A DNA stretch of 7,937 nucleotides from Rikenellaceae bacterium (GCA_900769385.1 CAAGGO010000046.1:1-7937); one strand, 5' to 3'. Positions 1-7,302 are shown, counted from the stretch's first letter. The notes: generated by a model not told the origin, from the letters alone. Numbers and translations are program-made.

Positions 1-1216
1 GAGCAGGCACAGCCATAATTGCACCTGTACCGTAACCTGCCAATACATACTCTGAAACCCAAACAGGAACCTGCTCATTGGTGAAAGGATTCACAGCGTA
101 TGAACCGGTGAATACACCAGTAACTTTTCTGGTCTCGGCAATTCTCTCACGCTCTGTTTTCTTCTTAGCCTCAAGCAAATAAGCCTCAACAGCCTCTTTC
201 TGCTCTTTGGTTGTAAGTTTAGAAACCCACTCGCTCTCTGGAGCCAATACCATAAAAGTAACTCCAAACACTGTATCCGCACGGGTTGTAAAGATTGTCA
301 TATCATACTCGGCAGCCTCACCCTCAACAGGATTATTGTTGGCAACCTTGAAAATCATCTCTGCGCCCTGTGATTTTCCAATCCAGTTTTTCTGCATCTC
401 CTTAAGGGCATCTGTCCACTCAAGCTCCTCCATATCAGCAAGAAGTCTCTCAGCGTATGCAGAAACTCTCAACTGCCACTGCTTCATCTTCTTCTGCTCA
501 ACAGGATGGCCACCTCTCACTGAAAGGCCCTCTTTAACCTCATCATTTGCCAATACTGTACCCAAAGCAGGACACCAGTTAACTGCTGTCTCTCCCTGGT
601 AAGCAATTCTGTACTGCATAAGGATATTGCTCTTCTCAAGCTCTGAATAAGCATTCCACTCCTGCGCTGTAAATGTTGGAACATCACCACAAGCTGCATC
701 AACACCGGCATTACCCTCTTTTGCAAAAATTTCCTCAAGATCTGAGATAGGGCAAGCTTTTGCTGCAACATTGTTGTAATATGAACCGAACATCTTAAGG
801 AATGCCCACTGTGTCCATTTGTAATAGCCGGGATCGCAAGTTCTTATCTCTCTGCTCCAATCATAAGAGAAACCTATGCGGTCCATCTGCTCACGGTATC
901 TGTTGATATTTTTCTCGGTGGTGGTAGCCGGATGCTGACCTGTCTGAATTGCATACTGCTCAGCAGGAAGACCAAAAGCATCATAGCCCATAGGGTGGAG
1001 CACATTGAAGCCTTTAAGTCTCTTGTAACGGCTGTAGATGTCACTTGCAATATATCCCAGCGGATGTCCTACGTGCAAGCCTGCACCAGATGGATATGGG
1101 AACATATCCAAAACGTAATATTTTGGTTTTGAAGGATCTGCCTCTACTTTAAATGTCTGGTTCTTAGCCCAGAACTCCTGCCATTTTTTCTCAATGTCTA
1201 AAAAATTGTACTCCAT
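1..1216 (-). CDS. leuS: Leucyl-tRNA synthetase, N-terminal 405 residues (3' end outside window)
   Basis: Class I aminoacyl-tRNA synthetase that charges tRNA-Leu with leucine in the cytoplasm. The frame is open from the ATG at 1216 to the window edge. Visible signatures are the nucleotide-binding HIGH motif as HVGH (residues 48-51, within [12 protein letters not shown]), the [12 protein letters not shown] block (about 76-87), [15 protein letters not shown] (about 212-226), and the CP1 editing domain with [10 protein letters not shown] (310-319) and [12 protein letters not shown] (394-405), which normally continues into HDxRD just outside the window. The KMSKS loop and anticodon-binding domain lie beyond the edge; the family is about 800-950 residues long, so less than half is present. 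Residues about 148-205 form an insertion between the catalytic-domain helix ([10 protein letters not shown]) and the NWCP block, discussed in the findings. It is the last gene seen in the leftward block, 45 bp after the peptidase gene, and may have its own promoter. Identification is firm. Confidence 0.97.
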   Translation of the reverse strand, partial: MEYNFLDIEKKWQEFWAKNQTFKVEADPSKPKYYVLDMFPYPSGAGLHVGHPLGYIASDIYSRYKRLKGFNVLHPMGYDAFGLPAEQYAIQTGQHPATTTEKNINRYREQMDRIGFSYDWSREIRTCDPGYYKWTQWAFLKMFGSYYNNVAAKACPISDLEEIFAKEGNAGVDAACGDVPTFTAQEWNAYSELEKSNILMQYRIAYQGETAVNWCPALGTVLANDEVKEGLSVRGGHPVEQKKMKQWQLRVSAYAERLLADMEELEWTDALKEMQKNWIGKSQGAEMIFKVANNNPVEGEAAEYDMTIFTTRADTVFGVTFMVLAPESEWVSKLTTKEQKEAVEAYLLEAKKKTERERIAETRKVTGVFTGSYAVNPFTNEQVPVWVSEYVLAGYGTGAIMAVPA

Positions 1217-1241
1217 TTTCAGATTGTATTTATTCAACCCG

Positions 1242-1249
1242 CAAATGTA
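1242..1249 (-). promoter_or_regulatory. Possible -7 promoter element for leuS
   Basis: On the minus strand these bases read TACATTTG, an exact match to the Bacteroidota -7 consensus TAnnTTTG, ending 25 bases before the leuS ATG. The expected TTTG at 19-22 bases upstream is missing (the sequence there is TAAA/ATAA). This is therefore either a one-sided promoter or a chance match. It sits in the 45-bp gap after the peptidase stop codon. Confidence 0.4.
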
Positions 1250-1261
1250 GTACAATTTTGT

Positions 1262-2596
1262 CTATTTCTTTATTTTAAATGACGGTGATTTTGTGAGTTT
1301 GAACTCTACAGGCACAGAAATCCTTACACTTACAGTCCTTCCCTTTATCTGGGCCGGTTTCCATTTTGGCGAAGCCATAATCACCTTCATTACCTGGGCA
1401 TCCAATTCCTCATCCACACCCTTTACAATCTCCACATCCTTCACCTTACCTTTTGTATCAACCACAAACTCCGCAACAACCCTTCCCGAAATGCCGTTCC
1501 GGATTGCATTCTCAGGGTATTTGATATACTCGTACACCCATCTGTCAAGGAACTGCTCCTCCGTTCCGTGAAGGAAAGTGGCCCTTTTGTCAACGGCATC
1601 CTGGGTATATATCCTCTCCTCCCCCGTTTTTACGGCATCATCCTTTGGAGCCTTGCTGGAAGCCGCCCTTATCCTGTCATCCCTCTCCGCAAGCACCTGC
1701 GCCATTGAGTACACATATTCCACAAGCTGCTCCATCTGCCTGTAGTCCAGCTTGTCGGGAGTATCCCTTACAGTATGGTAATCCCTGTGCACCCCTGAAG
1801 TGAAGAGGGCTACCGGAATACCTTTTTCATAGAAAAGTCTGTGGTCTGAAGGGAAATAATCGGTAGGGGTATATTGGGGAGCAATGCTCAATGCTCTTCC
1901 CGACAAAGTATTGATTATCCCCATAAGTTCAATATTGGCATCAGCAGTAAATACCTGCAGCCTGTTGTCCCTGCCGCTGCGGCCAACCATATCCAGATTG
2001 ATCATGGCCACAATATTGTCAACCTCACTGAAAGAGCGGTTAAGGAAGTACCAGCTTCCCACCATACCCATCTCCTCGGCACCGAAAAGGGCAAAAATTA
2101 CCGAACGCCTGAAATCATAATGTTGCGCCGCAACCTGCCTTGCAACCTCAATGAGGGTGGCAACACCTGATGCATTGTCATCAGCACCAAAGAAAACCTG
2201 AAGTTCATCCTTGCCGTCCCTTTTCAGGTACGATGTACCAAGGTGATCAAAATGGGCACCTACCACAACATACTCATTTTTCAGTTTTGGGTCATACCCC
2301 TCCACTATACCAATCACATTTCTGGAATGGATTGTATCATTTCCAACAGTAAGGTAAAAATCCTCCCCATCCTCCGGAGAAAGCATAATCAGCCCGGCGC
2401 TTTCCAGCTCCCTGTAAAGATACCTGGCCACATCCAGCTCCTGTGGAGAGCCCGCCTTGCGCCCCAGTCTTGCGGAATCTGTAAGGAATTCCACATTTTT
2501 CCTCATACTTTCCTCAATTGGATAAAGCTGCTGGCCGTTTGCCATCCATGGGACAAGCGCCAGAACAAAAAACAATATAGCCCTGTATCTTTTCAT
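1262..2596 (-). CDS. Secreted M28-family metallopeptidase fused to a C-terminal TonB domain
   Basis: Predicted exported zinc aminopeptidase or carboxypeptidase-like enzyme (444 residues). Residues 1-22 form a signal peptide (basic MKRYR, then a hydrophobic core, cleavage near ANG/QQ); there is no lipobox, so a soluble periplasmic protein is likely. The M28 domain covers about 30-300 and has the full co-catalytic metal set: AHFDHLG (H115, D117), GADDNASG (D139/D140), FGAEEMG (E174 as general base, E175), NLDMVGR (D202) and HRDYHTVRDTPDKLD (H274). A charged linker (about 302-345) leads to a TonB C-terminal domain at about 348-434: KYPENAIRNGISGRVVAEF, a VVDTKGKVKDVEIVKG strand pair, LDAQVMKVI, PKWKPAQIKGRTV, VPVEF. 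The ATG at 2596 is preferred over an in-frame TTG at 2611 because the signal peptide begins there; the gap to the upstream PAS gene is then 16 bp. Substrate is unknown. The domain calls are strong; the role of the fusion is inference. Confidence 0.9.
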   Translation of the reverse strand: MKRYRAILFFVLALVPWMANGQQLYPIEESMRKNVEFLTDSARLGRKAGSPQELDVARYLYRELESAGLIMLSPEDGEDFYLTVGNDTIHSRNVIGIVEGYDPKLKNEYVVVGAHFDHLGTSYLKRDGKDELQVFFGADDNASGVATLIEVARQVAAQHYDFRRSVIFALFGAEEMGMVGSWYFLNRSFSEVDNIVAMINLDMVGRSGRDNRLQVFTADANIELMGIINTLSGRALSIAPQYTPTDYFPSDHRLFYEKGIPVALFTSGVHRDYHTVRDTPDKLDYRQMEQLVEYVYSMAQVLAERDDRIRAASSKAPKDDAVKTGEERIYTQDAVDKRATFLHGTEEQFLDRWVYEYIKYPENAIRNGISGRVVAEFVVDTKGKVKDVEIVKGVDEELDAQVMKVIMASPKWKPAQIKGRTVSVRISVPVEFKLTKSPSFKIKK

Positions 2597-2612
2597 ATTT
2601 TCCGTTAACAAT

Positions 2613-2993
2613 TTACTCCCTGTTGAAGTGCGGCATCTCCTGCGGAAGCACTACAGATACCTCCACCAGTCCGCCAACAACCTTTTCCTCCCCATCATTG
2701 CCAATTTTGTACCAAGGTGTCTGATGTATCAGTTTTTTCACTCCATTCTTGCTGATTGTATACGAGTTTGACTCCCCGTTTGCAATCATATGCATAATGG
2801 TTTCCCAAGCTTTAGTGGGATGACACTCCTTAAGGTTCTTCCCCATAAGCTCCCCATATTTGGCAAAAGTCTCCTTTGATTTATCATTTGCATAAATGAC
2901 AAATCCTTCGCAGTCACAAACTGTAACTGCGAAGGATGTACCTTTTGCCCAATCAAAAATTTTCTCCATTTCTGACGGCATACTGTATTTCAC
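2613..2993 (-). CDS. Small single-domain PAS protein
   Basis: Cytoplasmic protein of 126 residues that is almost entirely one PAS fold: an entry helix (EMEKIFDWAKG), strands TSFAVTVCDCEGFVIYAND, the helical segment SKETFAKYGELMGKNL, then ECHPTKAWETIMHMI, and closing strands NSYTISKNGVKKLIHQTPWYKI and VVGGLVEVSVVL. The CHP motif (C57, H58) recalls the CHPP segment of PAS domains in DUF438-type proteins, from memory. No kinase, cyclase, DNA-binding or other output domain, no signal peptide and no membrane segment is visible, so it must act through a partner if it is a sensor. The GTG start (2993-2991) shares one base with the gcvT stop (TAG/GTG overlap), which suggests translational coupling. 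An alternative ATG five codons in (2981) would leave a small gap. Ligand and function are unknown; the PAS call is good. Confidence 0.8.
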   Translation of the reverse strand: MKYSMPSEMEKIFDWAKGTSFAVTVCDCEGFVIYANDKSKETFAKYGELMGKNLKECHPTKAWETIMHMIANGESNSYTISKNGVKKLIHQTPWYKIGNDGEEKVVGGLVEVSVVLPQEMPHFNRE

Positions 2994-4096
2994 TATTTAA
3001 AGAAAGGTGGTTTAACAACAACAGCTTTAAGCAATTTGTCCCTTACTTTAATGTAAATCTCTGAACCAAGTTTGTAATAAGGTGCAGCAGCGTATGCCAA
3101 ACCTACAGCTTTACCGCAAGTTGGGCCCATTGTACCCGAAGTAACAACTCCAATTACATTGCCCTCAGCATCACAAACCTCATAACCGTGACGTGGAACA
3201 CCTCTGTCTACCAACTCAAAACCGCAAAGTCTTCTTGTAAGACCGTCAGCTTTCTGTTTTAGCATATAATCCTTGTCAATGAAGTCACCTTTAACATCAT
3301 TGAATTTTGTAATCCAAGCAAGGTTTGCCTCAAGTGGAGAAGTTGTGTCATCAATATCATTTCCGTATAAGCAGAAACCGGCCTCAAGTCTTAGGGTGTC
3401 ACGTGCGCCCAAACCGATTGGACGGATACCCTCCGGAGCACCTGCCTCAAAAATGCCGTTCCATAGTTTGTCTGCATCCTCATTTGCAACGTAAACCTCA
3501 CATCCGCCTGAACCGGTGTAACCGGTTGTTGAAAAGATAGCGTTAGGAATACCTGCTACTGTACATTTCTTGAATGTGTAGTACTCCATATCCTCAACTG
3601 GAGCATCACAGATTCTCTGCATGATCTTAAGGGCGTTAGGACCCTGGATAGCCAACTGGCAGATCTCATCTGAAGCATTGTAAAGCTCCTTGCCTGGAGT
3701 GATGTTGAATTTAGGGGCAATCTCACAAAGGTGATTCCAGTCCTTCTCAATGTTTGCAGCATTTACAACCAAGAAATAGGTCTCGCTGTCAATGCAATAT
3801 ACAAGAAGATCATCAACAATACCGCCCTTTCCGTTAGGGAAGCAAGAATACTGTACTTTACCTGGAACCAACGCAGCAACGTCATTTGAAGTTACATACT
3901 GGCAGAATGCCAAAGCATTTGGGCCTTTAACCCAGAACTCACCCATGTGGGAAACATCAAATACACCCACATTATTTCTTACAGCATTATGCTCATCTTT
4001 AATTCCCACATACTCAATAGGCATATTGTAGCCTGCAAATGGGACCATTTTTGCACCCAAATCAATGTGTTTTTGGGTAAACGCAGTAGTTTTCAT
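2993..4096 (-). CDS. gcvT: Glycine cleavage system T protein (aminomethyltransferase)
   Basis: Transfers the methylene carbon from aminomethyl-lipoyl H protein to tetrahydrofolate, giving 5,10-methylene-THF and ammonia. The 367-residue length is close to the 360-370 usual for bacterial GcvT. Seen along the chain: [37 protein letters not shown], the folate-site [10 protein letters not shown] with D95/D96 (the family's essential Asp), QLAIQGPNA, the [15 protein letters not shown] loop, [38 protein letters not shown] and [20 protein letters not shown]. The ATG at 4096 is chosen over an in-frame TTG at 4111 because homology begins right after it. The 35-bp gap to the SPOR gene contains no promoter match and is too short for a glycine riboswitch, so transcription from the SPOR promoter is likely. 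No gcvH or gcvP is in the window, so the rest of the glycine cleavage complex must be encoded elsewhere. Confidence 0.97.
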   Translation of the reverse strand: MKTTAFTQKHIDLGAKMVPFAGYNMPIEYVGIKDEHNAVRNNVGVFDVSHMGEFWVKGPNALAFCQYVTSNDVAALVPGKVQYSCFPNGKGGIVDDLLVYCIDSETYFLVVNAANIEKDWNHLCEIAPKFNITPGKELYNASDEICQLAIQGPNALKIMQRICDAPVEDMEYYTFKKCTVAGIPNAIFSTTGYTGSGGCEVYVANEDADKLWNGIFEAGAPEGIRPIGLGARDTLRLEAGFCLYGNDIDDTTSPLEANLAWITKFNDVKGDFIDKDYMLKQKADGLTRRLCGFELVDRGVPRHGYEVCDAEGNVIGVVTSGTMGPTCGKAVGLAYAAAPYYKLGSEIYIKVRDKLLKAVVVKPPFFK

Positions 4097-4131
4097 ATTT
4101 CTATTATTCAAGTGTTATGTTTGTTTCTGTA

Positions 4132-4620
4132 TTATTCATGCAAGCCTTGCGAAGCTCCATACACCCACATGTCATAAGGGCAAAAATCAAGCTCCCCAAT
4201 CTTTTCCAGCTCCCTGTATGCCTGATTGAAAGTGGTAAAACCGCCAACAGCAACCATCATATAGCCGTTCTTCATCAGAATCTTCTGTGCTGAATATCCG
4301 TTTTTCTTTACCAGAGCCTCAAAAGCATCCGCATTGCTGTGCACTTTGAATGACCCAAGTACAACGTAATATCCTTCAACAGCCGGTTTCTGCGCTGCAG
4401 CAGCCGCTTCAACCATAGCCAACGAATCCTTGATTCTCTGGGCTTTGGCTGCCTCCTGTGCAATACGCTCATTCTCCTGCTGCTGGATTTCTAGCTTCAT
4501 CCTCTCTATATCATCAGATGTAGGCATTCCCAACTGGCCTTTAATCCAGTCACACCCCTGCAGTGCAACCAACGCACAAATGGCCAGCACCATATATCTG
4601 TATCTGCTCAAATACCTCAT
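4132..4620 (-). CDS. SPOR-domain lipoprotein
   Basis: Envelope lipoprotein of 162 residues. The N-terminus has a basic stretch (RYLSRYRY), a hydrophobic core and lipobox LQGC with the lipidated Cys at 23. A charged, Gln/Glu/Ala-rich predicted coiled coil spans about 36-77 (ERMKLEIQQQENERIAQEAA and on). The C-terminal SPOR domain is at about 82-145, starting GYYVVLGSFKVHSNADAFEA and including NGYMMVAVGGFTTFNQAYREL. SPOR domains bind glycan strands stripped of stem peptides, usually at division sites, so a role in cell-wall binding at the septum is likely but inferred. The residues after Cys23 (DWIKG) do not match the Bacteroidota surface-export signal, so a periplasm-facing protein is expected. 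The ATG at 4620 is preferred over upstream TTG codons because it places the signal peptide correctly. First gene of the leftward transcript, with a perfect promoter 35 bases upstream. Confidence 0.9.
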   Translation of the reverse strand: MRYLSRYRYMVLAICALVALQGCDWIKGQLGMPTSDDIERMKLEIQQQENERIAQEAAKAQRIKDSLAMVEAAAAAQKPAVEGYYVVLGSFKVHSNADAFEALVKKNGYSAQKILMKNGYMMVAVGGFTTFNQAYRELEKIGELDFCPYDMWVYGASQGLHE

Positions 4621-4655
4621 GATCCTATACTCTTTCAACAAGCCACAGCTCTTTA

Positions 4656-4686
4656 CAAAAATATGAAATAATGGCTCAATCGCAAA
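4656..4686 (-). promoter_or_regulatory. Bacteroidota-type promoter for the leftward SPOR-gcvT transcript
   Basis: Read on the minus strand: TTTG (4686-4683), exactly 19 bases, then TATTTTTG (4663-4656). Both boxes match the Bacteroidota housekeeping consensus (TTTG-N19-21-TAnnTTTG) without mismatch. The -7 box ends 35 bases before the SPOR-lipoprotein ATG, so a 5' leader of roughly 25-30 bases is expected. That is too short for a riboswitch. Confidence 0.8.
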
Positions 4687-4693
4687 AAAAATG

Positions 4694-4701
4694 TATATTT
4701 A
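4694..4701 (+). promoter_or_regulatory. Weak candidate -7 element for the DUF389-capA transcript
   Basis: TATATTTA differs from TAnnTTTG only in the last base and ends 26 bases before the ATG at 4728, a distance similar to the other promoters in the window. No TTTG lies 19-21 bases upstream (the sequence there is ATGG or near it). A rightward promoter must lie somewhere in the 107-bp divergent gap unless there is read-through; this is the best match but a poor one. Confidence 0.3.
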
Positions 4702-4727
4702 CATCTATAATAAATAAAGATTGCATT

Positions 4728-6083
4728 ATGGGATTCATAGACAGAATAAAGGAGATAGCCCGCATCACTGACCACATAAACATTGATTCGGCAAAAAACC
4801 ACATAATATCAAACATAGCGTTCAAAGGGCCCAATGTATGGATTCTTGCACTTGCCATAATCATTGCAAGTGTAGGACTTAACGTAAACTCCATACCCGT
4901 AATCATTGGAGCAATGCTCATCTCGCCCCTAATGGGACCAATAATGGGAGTTGGACTTGCCCTTGGCATCAATGACACTGAACTGCTGAAAAAATCCCTC
5001 ACCAACCTGGTGCTTATGACCGTCATAAGCGTTATGGCATCCACATTCTTTTTCTTCATAAGCCCACTGAGCCTTGAAGAGCCAACAGAGCTGCTTGCCA
5101 GAACAAACCCAACCATCTATGACGTTTTCATAGCACTGTTCGGAGGATTTGCAGTTATAATTGAGGTATGCAGGAAAGAGAAAGGGACCACAATAGCTGG
5201 AGCAGCCATTGCAACAGCCCTTATGCCCCCTCTATGTACAGCAGGATACGGAATTGCAACCGGCAGCTTCACCTATTTCATTGGGGCCTGCTACCTGTTC
5301 TTCATAAACTCCGTATTCATTGCCCTTGCAACATTCCTTACAGTAAGGGGCCTCAAGTTTCCTCTTGTAAAATTCTCAGACCCGGTAAAACAGAGCAGGG
5401 TAAACAAAAGCATAACCGCATTTACCATAATACTCATACTGCCAAGTATCTACTCGGCATTTATGGTAATCCGTGAAAGCAACTTCAACCAGACTGCAAA
5501 GGAGTTCATAAAGGAGAACCGCAATATAGGGAACAGCTACATCTATGACTACAACATACGTCACGCCGGCCACAAACCATCAAAAATATCCATCTCAATT
5601 GCCGGAGAATCCCTTTCAGATGAGAGCATAGCCCAGTTGGAGAGGAGCCTTGAGAAATATGGAATAGCCAAAGAACAGCTTTCAATCAACCAGTCAGGAA
5701 CTTATCTTCCCGACAACAGGTCAGACAGGGAGATGATCAAAGGAATTTTTGAGCAGAATGAGCAGGAAATCCAGAAAAGGGAGGCCCTTATAGCCAAGAT
5801 GGAGGCAGAACTTAAAGCTCTGCACGGCAAAAAATTCCCAAGCAGCCAGGTTGCAAAGGAGATTGCAGCCCAATACCCGCAACTGCTTTCATTGACTCTT
5901 GCCAGAGGAGAACACGTGGATATGCTCCTGAATACAGGGAATGGGGAAACAACCCCTTCTGAAAAGGTAATGGCCATTATAAAGCTGTCAGAACCACTTG
6001 AAGCAAAGGATATGGAAAAGCTTGGCAAATGGTTGGAGATAAGGCTTGATGTTCCCAAAATAAAAATAATTGTAGAACAATAG
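4728..6083 (+). CDS. DUF389 / TIGR00341-family inner-membrane protein with long C-terminal soluble region
   Basis: Integral membrane protein of unknown function, 451 residues. After an amphipathic N-terminal segment (FIDRIKEIARIT), about six or seven membrane segments lie between residues 37 and 249. They include the two conserved family blocks: IIGAMLISPLMGPIMGVGLALG (about 59-80) and IAGAAIATALMPPLCTAGYG (about 156-174). From about 252 to the end it is soluble: an alpha/beta stretch (KISISIAGESLSDESIAQL and following, about 286-320), a charged predicted coiled coil (about 338-368), and a second alpha/beta stretch ending VMAIIKLSEPLEAKDMEKLG and KIKIIVEQ. The ATG at 4728 is chosen over an in-frame ATG at 4671, because the upstream 19 codons are Lys/Ser-rich, overlap the leftward promoter, and the family N-terminus starts at 4728. 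The capA-like gene follows after 7 bp, so the two are likely cotranscribed. The family call is good; transport or sensing roles are not established. Confidence 0.88.
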   Translation: MGFIDRIKEIARITDHINIDSAKNHIISNIAFKGPNVWILALAIIIASVGLNVNSIPVIIGAMLISPLMGPIMGVGLALGINDTELLKKSLTNLVLMTVISVMASTFFFFISPLSLEEPTELLARTNPTIYDVFIALFGGFAVIIEVCRKEKGTTIAGAAIATALMPPLCTAGYGIATGSFTYFIGACYLFFINSVFIALATFLTVRGLKFPLVKFSDPVKQSRVNKSITAFTIILILPSIYSAFMVIRESNFNQTAKEFIKENRNIGNSYIYDYNIRHAGHKPSKISISIAGESLSDESIAQLERSLEKYGIAKEQLSINQSGTYLPDNRSDREMIKGIFEQNEQEIQKREALIAKMEAELKALHGKKFPSSQVAKEIAAQYPQLLSLTLARGEHVDMLLNTGNGETTPSEKVMAIIKLSEPLEAKDMEKLGKWLEIRLDVPKIKIIVEQ

Positions 6084-6090
6084 CACTGAT

Positions 6091-7302
6091 ATGGGCATCA
6101 AGGCAATTGCAAAAATCCTAATGGTATGCACTGTACTGCTGTGCCTGCCGGTAGATGCATCCTGTTTCAGAAAATGGAAAAAGGTGGCAACCCCTCCGGT
6201 ACTCCTGCAGCACCCAAGCCTTACCCCCCAGGTAAAAATATCCGTACTCCCCCTGCTGCAACCAAAGGGTAAGCTCACAATATGCGATACCATAAGCATC
6301 ACCTTCATTGGAGATGTAATGCAGCACGGAAAACAGCTGTTGGGAGCCCTTAAGGAGGATGCAGATCCGGACAATCCGCATTCGTATGACTACAGCTTGG
6401 TATTCAAACATATAAAAGAGAAGCTGCAGAGTGCAGACCTGGCAGTTGCAAACATGGAATTTCCCCTGGGCACTCCACCATATACCGGTTATCCTGTATT
6501 TTCTGCCCCGGAGTCCATAGCCTGGGAGGCCAAGAAGAGCGGTATAGACCTTTTCCTTTTGGCCAACAACCACATAATGGACAAAGGGAAACGGGGTTTC
6601 CTGAACTCCCTGGATGTGTATGAAGAAATGGGAGGGCGATATATTGGGGCATACAGGAACTCCAAAGAGGAGAAGGAGCTGAACCCTGCATTCTTCAATA
6701 TCAAGGGTATCCGTATTGCTGTGCTCAACTTCACTTACGGCACCAACGGCATCCCTGTTGTTGAGCCGTGCATTGTCAATATGATGGATTCAATTCACGT
6801 AAAGGAGTGTATAGGAAGGGCAAAACAAATGGGGGCCGACATTATCATCGGTACTCCCCATTGGGGTGAAGAATACCAGCTCAAGCCATCGGGACAACAA
6901 AGGAAATGGGCCAGGATGATGCAGAGAGAGGGGGTTAGGGTGATTGTGGGAGGACATCCCCACGTTCCCCAGAGTGCCGAGATTTCCAGGAACAACATTC
7001 TGTTCTACTCGTTGGGAAACTACATAAGCAACCAGACAACCCCAGACTATACCCAGCTTGAGCTTATGGTTACAATAAAGATACGCAAGAACTTCATTAC
7101 CGGAGAGACCTCTCTTCTGGAACCTGAATACGAGTTCCTGTGGTGTTTCAAGAAAGGGGAATTTGCAGACGACTACACCGTTGTACCTGTTAAGGATCTC
7201 CTTGGCAAAGAGGAGAAAGTGAGGGACAAGGCACAATACCGCAGAATGGAGAATACATATTACCGGTTTCTGGAACAGGGGCTCATAAAAAATATGTATT
7301 GA
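6091..7302 (+). CDS. CapA-family (PGA_cap) exported metallophosphoesterase-like protein
   Basis: Protein of 403 residues with an N-terminal signal sequence (KAIAKILMVCTVLLCLPVDA); Cys25 follows it, but the preceding residues (VDAS) are not a proper lipobox. The CapA fold begins at about 67: ISITFIGDVMQHG (D75, H79), VANMEFPLG (N121, E123), YTGYPVFSAPESIA, FLLANNHIMDKGKRGF (N160, H161, D164), TPHWGEEY (H257), VIVGGHPHVPQSAE (H289, H291) and YSLGNYISNQTTPD. These residues form the expected two-metal site of the calcineurin-like superfamily. CapA is named for poly-gamma-glutamate capsule work in Bacillus, but no capB/capC ligase or transporter genes are near, so a capsule role should not be assumed. 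Many Bacteroidota have such proteins without a known substrate. The gene starts 7 bp after the DUF389 stop and probably shares its transcript. Confidence 0.92.
   Translation: MGIKAIAKILMVCTVLLCLPVDASCFRKWKKVATPPVLLQHPSLTPQVKISVLPLLQPKGKLTICDTISITFIGDVMQHGKQLLGALKEDADPDNPHSYDYSLVFKHIKEKLQSADLAVANMEFPLGTPPYTGYPVFSAPESIAWEAKKSGIDLFLLANNHIMDKGKRGFLNSLDVYEEMGGRYIGAYRNSKEEKELNPAFFNIKGIRIAVLNFTYGTNGIPVVEPCIVNMMDSIHVKECIGRAKQMGADIIIGTPHWGEEYQLKPSGQQRKWARMMQREGVRVIVGGHPHVPQSAEISRNNILFYSLGNYISNQTTPDYTQLELMVTIKIRKNFITGETSLLEPEYEFLWCFKKGEFADDYTVVPVKDLLGKEEKVRDKAQYRRMENTYYRFLEQGLIKNMY

Noticed and set aside
2243..2608. Plus-strand open frame of 121 codons within the M28 gene
   Set aside because: It lies opposite the signal peptide and first catalytic motifs of the peptidase, with no family likeness.
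4097..4131. Possible glycine riboswitch before gcvT
   Set aside because: The gap is only 35 bp, far too short for a glycine aptamer, and has no matching conserved bases.
4683..4693. A-run read as a phase-variable tract
   Set aside because: The run is about nine A bases in a noncoding promoter region; length variation is possible, but nothing in one sequence shows it.
4671..4727. N-terminal extension of the DUF389 protein from an upstream ATG
   Set aside because: The extra residues are not membrane- or signal-like, overlap the leftward promoter, and the conserved family start fits the ATG at 4728.
4676..5116. 146-codon antisense open frame opposite the DUF389 gene
   Set aside because: It is the reverse shadow of a clearly conserved membrane-protein frame and shows no family motif of its own.
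6091..6165. CapA-like protein as a lipoprotein with Cys25 lipidated
   Set aside because: The residues before the Cys are V-D-A-S; Asp at the -3 position does not fit the lipobox, so ordinary signal-peptidase cleavage or an uncleaved anchor is more likely.
6118..6573. 151-codon antisense open frame opposite the CapA-like gene
   Set aside because: The opposite strand carries all CapA motifs; this frame has an aromatic-rich, motif-free translation typical of a shadow.
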